Shown piece by piece: positions 1 through 5,254 of a DNA stretch of 14,720 nucleotides; the first letter of the stretch is position 1; every line of letters starts with the position of its first letter. Where the stretch lies: contig JAIVWI010000068.1 in NCBI GenBank assembly GCA_048636595.1, forward strand, positions 1 through 14,720, written 5' to 3'. This stretch comes from JAJRRA01 sp048636595. Its GTDB lineage: Bacteria > Pseudomonadota > Gammaproteobacteria > Xanthomonadales > SZUA-36. The notes below the pieces were generated by a model. That model was given only the letters and a program-made list of their open reading frames with translations, did no database searches and was not told the origin of the DNA. The translations under genes and the position numbers were made by a program.

Positions 1-590
1 TTGCACCCTGGCACCAATGCTCTTCTCGGGTGGATCTATTTTTATCTGAACGATACCAGCAACGCCTTGAAGTATGGTGCGGCCGCATGGGATTTAGGCC
101 ATGCCTCGGGGCTGTACTTTCAGGCGTGGATGAACCTGCGTATCGGGGAATTCGACCGAGCCGTTGACTTCGCCGAGCAGTGGGATGAACGGATGGCAGA
201 AAAATTCGACAATCTCCAAATTCCCCTAACGCTAAAACTATTTATCGAGGCAAAGATTGATGCAGCGAAAAGACCGTTGTTTCTCGAGATGCTCGCAGAG
301 CATGAGATGTCGCAGAGCATGAAACGATCGATTTTATTCGGATTCTGTTCACGGGTTATGTCGGTTTTGACCGGATCGATGAAGCCTATCGAGTGGCCAC
401 TATGGTTCTTGACCTGGATGGCTTCCATAGAAATTTTGTGTGGTATTTCTGGCGATCCGACATGGCGCCATTTCGTCAGGACCCGCGATTTGCAGCGCTT
501 GTTACTGAGCTGGGAATGGTGGATTACTGGCGCGAATATGGCTGGCCGGATGTCTGCCAACCGGCGGGCGACAGTGTGATTTGTAAATAG
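1..590 (+). pseudogene. 3' part of a TPR-rich regulator-like protein, broken by a frameshift
   Basis: The first frame (read from base 1, stop at 577-579) gives helical, TPR-like sequence with pairs such as ALKYGAAAWDLGHASG and FDRAVDFAEQW. From about base 306 a second frame, one base back, is open to a stop at 588-590 and reads GYVGFDRIDEAYRVATMVLD, then WRSDMAPFRQDPRFAALV and LGMVDYWREYGWPDVC. That ending is typical of the C-termini of TPR proteins carrying an N-terminal winged-helix (CadC-like) or adenylate-cyclase domain. After about residue 110 the first frame looks like out-of-frame sequence. A one-base deletion (or two-base insertion) between about 306 and 350 therefore best explains the locus. 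The N-terminal effector domain lies outside the window, so the exact family cannot be fixed. A sequencing or assembly error would look the same as a true pseudogene. Confidence 0.6.
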
Positions 591-973
591 GTCAATTTGC
601 AGAGTTACTGATAAAAAGCGGACGACTGAGTCCAACCTGATGAGACGCCAGAAACGAAAGCCACAGCGCCAGGGGTACCCACACTTGGCTGGACCTGGGT
701 TATTAATTTTGATTTTTATTTTTAACAAAAGGGCGGTATACAGGGATCTCATCGGCACCTTGCCTTTTAGTACCCCAACACTGGGGCATAATTTAATGCA
801 AATACCGGGGTTTAGTGGTGCAATTTGGGATGCAAATTAACATCACGGATTCAGCTTTTGGTAGGGACAGGGGCTTTTCTTGGATTTGGGGCCTCTTTTG
901 AAGTGGTACTGGCGCTGGCCGGTCAAGTGTTCCACTTCTCTGCGAAACCGTTCGTGACTTAAGATAGATCCCT
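591..973. other. Gene-free stretch of 383 bases
   Basis: No convincing coding region is seen on either strand; the 66-codon + frame at 640-840 has low-complexity, unconserved-looking sequence. It holds a small hairpin at 773-786 (CCCCA-ACAC-TGGGG), a pair of direct ATGCAAAT octamers at 796-803 and 830-837, and a 7-bp inverted repeat GAAGTGG (900-906) / CCACTTC (932-938), 36 bases upstream of the next gene. None matches a known regulatory class well enough to name. The stretch presumably contains the terminator of the broken gene to its left and the promoter of the GTPase gene to its right. Confidence 0.5.
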
Positions 974-1993
974 ATGCCGACCAACGTCACCCCGGAATAC
1001 AAGAAAGCAGAGGCAGCCTTCCGCCAGGCGCGCGAGCCCCGCGAGCGTCTTGACTGCCTGCGGGAAATGCTCCGAACGATCCCCAAGCATAAGGGTACCG
1101 AGCACCTGCAGGCCGACATCAAGAGTCGCATCAAGCAGCTTACCGAGGAATTGACCGGCCCGAAGAAGGGGGGACGGCGCGGCGGCCCGTCACATGTCGT
1201 GCGTGCCGAGGGGGCCGCCCAGCTCTGCCTGGTGGGACCACCCAATGCCGGTAAATCATCCCTGCACGCCCGCTTGACCGGCTCGCGCACGGAGGTAGGA
1301 CCGTATCCCTACACGACGCACCAGCCCGTACCGGGCATGCTCGAGTACGAAGATGTCCACTTCCAGCTCGTGGATCTGCCGCCGGTATCCAGCGAGTTCA
1401 TGGAGCCGTGGCTCGTCGCCACGATGCAGCCGGCCGACGGCGTGCTCCTCGTGATCGATATCAACGACCCGGAGTGCGTGGAGCAGATCCCAGTCATCAT
1501 GGCGCGGCTGGCGGAAAAGAAGATCATTCTGCGCGAGCGCTGGCCGGGCTTGCCCGGTGAGAAGGAAGAATCGACCGGGGAGGATGACCCGTTCCGTCTC
1601 GATCTGCCCACGCTGCTGATCGCCAACAAGTGCGACCTCGATCCGGACTCCGGTGAAGTCGAAATTCTCGAAGAGTTGCTCGGATTGCAATTCCCGGCCC
1701 TGACGGTATCCGCGAAAACCGGCAAGGGGCTTCAGGATCTGGGGCCGTTCCTGTTCCGCGCGCTCAAGATCGTGCGGGTCTACACAAAATCACCGGGTAA
1801 GCCCGCCGACACGGATAAACCCTTCACGGTTCGCCACGGCGATACGGTGATGGACGTCGCCAAGCTGGTGCATCGGGAAATCGCCAGGGACCTGAAATTC
1901 GCACGCATGTGGGGCAAAAGCGTGTACGACGGCCAGCAGACCGGGCCGGAGCACCTCGTCGAGGACGGCGACGTGGTCGAGTTGCACCTGTAG
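974..1993 (+). CDS. DRG-like TRAFAC GTPase with C-terminal TGS domain
   Basis: A 339-residue protein. Residues 1-80 are charged and helical, ending in a basic stretch (GPKKGGRRGG). The G domain has G1 at GPPNAGKSS (88-96), a DRG/Obg-like switch region YPYTTHQPVPG (111-121, Thr114/115 as G2), G3 as DLPP (134-137), G4 as NKCD (218-221) and G5 as SAK (246-248). Residues about 264-339 form a TGS domain ending in HLVEDGDVVELHL. This is the layout of DRG/Rbg and related TGS GTPases, which act on ribosomes or RNA. The bacterial members are poorly characterised, so the exact role here is unknown. The usual DxPG of G3 is DLPP, with Pro in place of Gly. An insert at about 190-210 lies between G3 and G4. 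The start at 974 leaves a complete N-terminal helical region; only a weak purine-rich stretch precedes it. It is apparently monocistronic. Confidence 0.85.
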   Translation: MPTNVTPEYKKAEAAFRQAREPRERLDCLREMLRTIPKHKGTEHLQADIKSRIKQLTEELTGPKKGGRRGGPSHVVRAEGAAQLCLVGPPNAGKSSLHARLTGSRTEVGPYPYTTHQPVPGMLEYEDVHFQLVDLPPVSSEFMEPWLVATMQPADGVLLVIDINDPECVEQIPVIMARLAEKKIILRERWPGLPGEKEESTGEDDPFRLDLPTLLIANKCDLDPDSGEVEILEELLGLQFPALTVSAKTGKGLQDLGPFLFRALKIVRVYTKSPGKPADTDKPFTVRHGDTVMDVAKLVHREIARDLKFARMWGKSVYDGQQTGPEHLVEDGDVVELHL

Positions 1994-2136
1994 AGATGGC
2001 GTTGTTGATTGAAGTGGTTGTGAATTGAAGCATGCACCGCAGCGAATTTCTGTAGCGACTTTGCACTCCTGAATTTTGCCATCGCCATTGCGTGAAACCG
2101 CGCATCGCTGCTAACCGCTGCTTTTTGATTTCGCTG

Positions 2137-2145
2137 TGATATATT
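2137..2145 (+). promoter_or_regulatory. Extended -10 promoter candidate for the 160-residue unknown gene
   Basis: TG at 2137-2138, one base, then TATATT at 2140-2145 makes an extended -10 element (5 of 6 to TATAAT). No good -35 hexamer lies 16-18 bases upstream, which is usual for extended -10 promoters. Transcription would begin near 2152 and give a leader of about 24 bases before the ATG at 2176. Prediction from sequence only. Confidence 0.4.
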
Positions 2146-2175
2146 AAGTTTCATACCATCAGATTTCTTAAAGAC

Positions 2176-2658
2176 ATGACTCAATCCAAGACGCAATTTG
2201 ACCGGGTGGCGCGCGCCTTCCAGAAAGTTTTAAACAATCAGAACCGCAATCCCGTGGAATATGAAGACGATGCCTGGAGCTTTTTTCAGAACTGCTGGCA
2301 TTTAAAGGACTGGATTAAAAATGATGTTCAGGCGGTGGCGAAAGCAACGAGGCTGAAAATTGATGTTGAAGTGAATTCTTACCCGGCGTTGGTGATGATG
2401 GGAGACCTCGCCAACAAGAGCTTAGACCTCAAAGTGACGAATAGCCCAACGGATACTCGGGAAGCTCAGCACACAAAAAGCATGGCCGGCGCTACCGCGT
2501 ACATTGATAGAAGAGACCAAACTCAGAAGGCTCGCAAAGCAGACGGAGCGATATATTTGCTTGTCACCGATAAAAACGGCGACGAGTTTCCGGTCAAAAA
2601 ACTGGCCACCGATGCCATGAAAAACTGGATGGCGATCATTAAGAAATACAGAATTTAG
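2176..2658 (+). CDS. Uncharacterised 160-residue soluble protein
   Basis: I do not recognise a named family. The protein has no signal peptide or membrane segment. Residues about 30-50 carry an aromatic-rich motif (WSFFQNCWHLKDWIKND), followed by MGDLANKSLDLKV at about 75-87, which resembles the conserved H-x2-D-W / C-D-x2-N-x2-K pattern of a group of small hypothetical proteins. The C-terminal third alternates beta-like (GAIYLLVTDKNGDEFPV) and helical (ATDAMKNWMAIIKKYRI) segments. The gene has its own putative extended -10 promoter and stands alone, with about 180 bases before it and 230 after it. The ribosome-binding site is weak. Coding is supported by the coherent amphipathic sequence and full-length frame; function cannot be given. 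Confidence 0.7.
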   Translation: MTQSKTQFDRVARAFQKVLNNQNRNPVEYEDDAWSFFQNCWHLKDWIKNDVQAVAKATRLKIDVEVNSYPALVMMGDLANKSLDLKVTNSPTDTREAQHTKSMAGATAYIDRRDQTQKARKADGAIYLLVTDKNGDEFPVKKLATDAMKNWMAIIKKYRI

Positions 2659-2879
2659 AATGAATACAAATTTGGCAGCCGCCAAGCTTGCCGAAGGGAA
2701 TTTTGGGTACTGACAAATTAACTGCTTGTGTTTGATAATCCGGGCATGACTATATACAAGCGTTACCGATTTCCACCCGCTATCATCCGGTACGCCGTTT
2801 GGCTGTACTATCGATTTTGAGGATTACAGTTGAGGTTTCGTCCTGTTTTTAGGACACTTGGGAACGAAGCTGCTATCGC

Positions 2880-2884
2880 GAGGA
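2880..2884 (+). promoter_or_regulatory. Ribosome binding site GAGGA that decides the start at 2893
   Basis: GAGGA lies 8 bases before the ATG at 2893. The longer frame opening with TTG at 2830 has no comparable site, and the 21 residues it would add do not resemble any domain. Confidence 0.7.
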
Positions 2885-2892
2885 ATCAAACT

Positions 2893-3921
2893 ATGGGTAC
2901 GCTGGAAGAAAGCGTCAGTATTTTGCGGGATCACTATCCGCCGCTGGCGGGGATTCCCGAAGCGCAGCTACTGCGCTTAATCCGCACTTACGAACTGGAC
3001 CCCGGCGACAGCGTCACCTTCAGCAGCGACCAGGAGGAATGTGTTTTCGTACTCTCAGGTGAGGTGGAACAGAAGGATGGCGGCGTGAATATTCTGCTGA
3101 GCCCGCACAGCACCCTCACCCGGCCGGTCTGCCTCGCCTGCGACCGCATCACCTTCTCGGCCCGGCAGCCCTCTGTCCTCGGCCGTATCAACCCTGCCAG
3201 GCTCGACTTTCTGCTGAGTTGGGAGAGCCTGCGTACAGGCGCCGGGGCCGATGATTCATTCCAACAGTGGTTGAGCGGGCTGCATAATCCTCTGATCTTC
3301 GGCCAATTACCCCTGGAGAACGCCCACGAGGTCTTCCGCCGCCTGCAACCACGCACCGCGAAAGAAGGTGAAGTGATATTCGATATGAGAGAGGAGGCAA
3401 AGCGGTTCTACTTCATCGAGCAGGGTCGGGCCGAGCTGTGGCGGCCGGGGCTCTATGACGACGAACTGCAATTGACCAAGGTGCTGACAGCCGGAGACTA
3501 CTTCGGCGAGGAGGCGTTGGTCGTCGGCGGGCAACGTAACGCCCGGGTTAGGATGATCGAAGAGTCCCGCCTTTTGATCCTGGACAAGAAGGACTTTGAC
3601 GAGCTGATCAACGCGCCCATGATCGAGCGGGTATCCGCCAAGGTCGCCAACGCCATGCTCGAAGAGGGCGCGCAACTGCTGGACGTGCGCTACGAGGACG
3701 AATACGAATTGGAGTACATTCCCGGCTGCACACTGATCCCTCTGCTGGAGCTTCGCGAACGGGTCAGCGAGCTTGAAAGCGGCTCAGACTACGTCGTCTA
3801 TTGCCACTCAGGCAAGCGCAGCGATGTCGCTGCCATGATACTGCGTCAGCACAAGCTGCATGCCGTCAGCCTCACCGGCGGCATCCGTGACTGGCCCTAC
3901 CAGGTCGAATGTCCTCCGTAA
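2893..3921 (+). CDS. Double cyclic-nucleotide-binding-type and rhodanese domain protein
   Basis: A 342-residue cytoplasmic protein from the ATG at 2893 (the frame is open back to a TTG at 2830). Residues about 15-110 form a first, degenerate cNMP-binding-like beta-roll (ECVFVLSGEVE). Residues about 130-240 form a second with a phosphate-binding-cassette-like stretch, FGEEALVVGGQRNARVRM (204-221). Residues about 255-340 are a rhodanese domain (LLDVRYEDEYELEYIPGC) with the active-site loop CHSGKR, Cys304 to Arg309. Such proteins pair a ligand-sensing roll with a sulfurtransferase-type or regulatory Cys loop. There is no helix-turn-helix, so this is not itself a CRP/FNR transcription factor. The first roll lacks the FGE...RxA cassette and probably binds no nucleotide. 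The ligand and physiological role are unknown. Confidence 0.85.
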   Translation: MGTLEESVSILRDHYPPLAGIPEAQLLRLIRTYELDPGDSVTFSSDQEECVFVLSGEVEQKDGGVNILLSPHSTLTRPVCLACDRITFSARQPSVLGRINPARLDFLLSWESLRTGAGADDSFQQWLSGLHNPLIFGQLPLENAHEVFRRLQPRTAKEGEVIFDMREEAKRFYFIEQGRAELWRPGLYDDELQLTKVLTAGDYFGEEALVVGGQRNARVRMIEESRLLILDKKDFDELINAPMIERVSAKVANAMLEEGAQLLDVRYEDEYELEYIPGCTLIPLLELRERVSELESGSDYVVYCHSGKRSDVAAMILRQHKLHAVSLTGGIRDWPYQVECPP

Positions 3922-3928
3922 GATCGCG

Positions 3929-3943
3929 ACCAGCGAAGCTGGT
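3929..3943. repeat. Short hairpin between convergent genes
   Basis: ACCAGC (3929-3934), loop GAA, GCTGGT (3938-3943): a perfect 6-bp stem eight bases after the stop of the rhodanese-domain gene, between it and the convergent toxin gene. No T tract follows on either strand, so it is at best a weak terminator or an RNA 3' end stabiliser. Confidence 0.35.
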
Positions 3944-3993
3944 GGCCCAAGCTAGCCTGTCCCTCCTGAATATTCGCCGGCCGGTTACCACCA

Positions 3994-4473
3994 TTAAATT
4001 CCTTGAAACTTACCCAGGCGGTCGTCATAGGAAAAACTGAGAGACCTGAGCATGCGGACTTTGCTGAAGTCAGGATGCATGGGATTGATTAATACATTGT
4101 GTTCTTCCAGCCAGTTCGATGGATGGATATGCACGGATGGAACCGCCAGCGCTACGCTAAGATTGCTGGCAATCCAGCCGGAGCCTATTTTCCGGGATTC
4201 ACGGTGGTCGGTGAGAAGCACCCTTATTTCAGCTTCCTCTATGCCAAGGAACTTGATGCATTCATCAGGAACTTCAATGGCCCCAATGCTCATTTCTGGA
4301 AAGGGACTGATCATATAAACAAGCCGTTCCAGCATGGACAGGGATTGAGACATCGCCGTGTAAATCATTTGCTCGCCATCACGGTTCCAACGCCCCCTGA
4401 ATTGCGCAGCCCCAGCCCCACTTAGTATTTCAGAAGTATACCGGGGGCTGACTATTCGCCAGACTTTGGCCAT
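3994..4473 (-). CDS. RES-domain toxin of an Xre-RES toxin-antitoxin pair
   Basis: A 159-residue protein covering one RES domain almost end to end. Family hallmarks are the Arg region FRGRWN (25-30), YTAMSQSLSMLERLV with the conserved Glu49 (38-52), and the Ser region VPSVHI (Ser113) followed by NVLINPMHPDF (126-136). Characterised RES toxins (MbcT, ParT and related Xre-RES toxins) attack NAD+ by phosphorolysis or hydrolysis, or ADP-ribosylate a target; an ADP-ribosyltransferase-like fold underlies this. Which chemistry applies here is not visible. The start codon overlaps the stop of the upstream antitoxin gene (TGATG), so translation is probably coupled. All three signature positions are present and the length is normal, so the toxin should be active. 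Confidence 0.92.
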   Translation of the reverse strand: MAKVWRIVSPRYTSEILSGAGAAQFRGRWNRDGEQMIYTAMSQSLSMLERLVYMISPFPEMSIGAIEVPDECIKFLGIEEAEIRVLLTDHRESRKIGSGWIASNLSVALAVPSVHIHPSNWLEEHNVLINPMHPDFSKVRMLRSLSFSYDDRLGKFQGI

Positions 4474-4973
4474 CAGGCCGGGAGTATTCCGAGTTCAAGT
4501 TGGGCGATCAGGCCATCCACCAAGTCGGACCCGACTTCGGATGAAAGCAATTTCAATGGTGTCGCGTTGTCAAAAGCCACGTTTGGAGTTTTCAGCCATT
4601 TTAATGCCGTTTCTTCATCCCCATTGTAGAGATTGATAGCGTGTTCCAGGATTTGGGCAAACCGATACAGCCGGTTTGAAGCAGCCTCCCGCAAGTGCTT
4701 GTTTCCATTTTTTACCAATCGCGAGTAATGCATCCGCGAATATCCGATAATATTGCTGAACGCGCTCTCATCGATGTTCGCCTTTTTTCGAAATTGTTCC
4801 GCTACCTTCCCGGTTACGCCCCTGGATAGCTCTTGCACCATGTTATGACCCCGGCCAGGCGGCAGGATCATATGGGTGTATGGGTGTCGAATTTGCGCTT
4901 GTGCACCTTCGGCCGAATCCAGAAATTCTTGTGCCTGGATGCTCTTGCGTCGCTTAACTGTTCGGGTAGTCAT
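4473..4973 (-). CDS. Xre/MbcA/ParS-type antitoxin
   Basis: A 166-residue protein. The basic N-terminus (TTRTVKRRKS) is followed by a helix-turn-helix-like Xre region at about 50-95 and the C-terminal antitoxin toxin-binding domain (DUF2384 type) at about 105-166, with the family signature ALKWLKTPNVAF, ATPLKLLSSEVG and LIAQLELGILP. It should neutralise the RES toxin by contacting its active-site cleft and repress its own promoter. The frame is open to an ATG at 5018, but that codon lies within the inverted-repeat operator and upstream of the predicted transcription start (near 5002), so the ATG at 4973 is chosen. The order antitoxin then toxin and the one-base overlap are normal for this family. 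Confidence 0.9.
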   Translation of the reverse strand: MTTRTVKRRKSIQAQEFLDSAEGAQAQIRHPYTHMILPPGRGHNMVQELSRGVTGKVAEQFRKKANIDESAFSNIIGYSRMHYSRLVKNGNKHLREAASNRLYRFAQILEHAINLYNGDEETALKWLKTPNVAFDNATPLKLLSSEVGSDLVDGLIAQLELGILPA

Positions 4974-4992
4974 GGCACTTCGTCTATTTAAT

Positions 4993-5027
4993 GTATCATT
5001 TGTTATATATTTTAGCACAAATGTTAC
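4993..5027 (-). promoter_or_regulatory. Promoter and dyad operator of the Xre-RES pair
   Basis: Inverted repeat with half-sites GTATCATTTGT (4993-5003) and ACAAATGTTAC (5017-5027), 10 of 11 positions complementary, separated by 13 bases. On the minus strand the spacer holds an extended -10, TGCTAAAAT (TAAAAT at 5014-5009), so the promoter sits between the two arms. Transcription would start near 5002, 29 bases before the antitoxin ATG. The layout fits autorepression by the Xre antitoxin or its complex with the toxin. Confidence 0.65.
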
Positions 5028-5051
5028 ACTTCCCTATTGCTTCAACAGGAC

Positions 5052-5065
5052 TAATACCAGTATTA
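5052..5065. repeat. Perfect short palindrome upstream of the toxin-antitoxin promoter
   Basis: TAATAC (5052-5057), CA, GTATTA (5060-5065): a perfect 6-bp inverted repeat with a two-base centre, between the toxin-antitoxin promoter and the divergent ilvB-type gene. It could be a second operator for either unit. It does not share the half-site of the 4993-5027 dyad. Confidence 0.35.
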
Positions 5066-5146
5066 CAGGTGACAACGTTGCGCCGCAGTGCTGATCTTCA
5101 TCCATTTCCATCCGCTTTGCCTGGCTATTATGAATGGGGCCATTTC

Positions 5147-5180
5147 GAGAACTTCAAGGTTTGTATATAATCTTGTTCTC
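5147..5180 (+). promoter_or_regulatory. Promoter candidate for the acetohydroxyacid synthase gene, with flanking inverted repeat
   Basis: A perfect -10 hexamer TATAAT lies at 5166-5171. The best -35 at 17-base spacing is poor (TTTCGA, 5143-5148). GAGAAC (5147-5152) and GTTCTC (5175-5180) form a 6-bp inverted repeat that brackets the -10, a position where a bound repressor would block initiation. The transcript would begin near 5178, giving a leader of about 77 bases. Confidence 0.45.
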
Positions 5181-5202
5181 TATTTTGAAGCCTGGTTAGT
5201 CG

Positions 5203-5232
5203 GGCAAAAAAATCGCAAAATTTTTTTAAGCC
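5203..5232 (+). other. A/T hairpin in the leader of the acetohydroxyacid synthase gene
   Basis: GGC, A7 (5206-5212), an 8-base loop, T7 (5221-5227), AA, GCC (5230-5232): a weak stem that would form in the 5' leader and ends with a T run. It resembles a poor intrinsic terminator. No leader peptide rich in branched-chain residues precedes it, so classical attenuation is not supported. Confidence 0.25.
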
Positions 5233-5254
5233 AAGAATTACCAAACCGAAAACA

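Noticed and set aside
673..680. 8-bp palindrome GGGTACCC
   Set aside because: A single short palindrome (a restriction-site sequence) with no repeats around it; expected by chance.
120..758. 212-codon open frame on the minus strand
   Set aside because: It overlaps the TPR gene remnant antisense and runs into the gene-free stretch; its sequence shows no domain, and the + strand carries recognisable protein motifs over the same bases.
640..840. 66-codon + strand frame in the first intergenic stretch
   Set aside because: Low-complexity, unpatterned sequence with no good ribosome-binding site; it also covers a hairpin and direct repeats more typical of a spacer.
2660..2710. 16-residue frame directly after the unknown 160-residue gene
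   Set aside because: Too short, no ribosome-binding site of its own, and it lies over a small hairpin (2672-2685); nothing supports translation.
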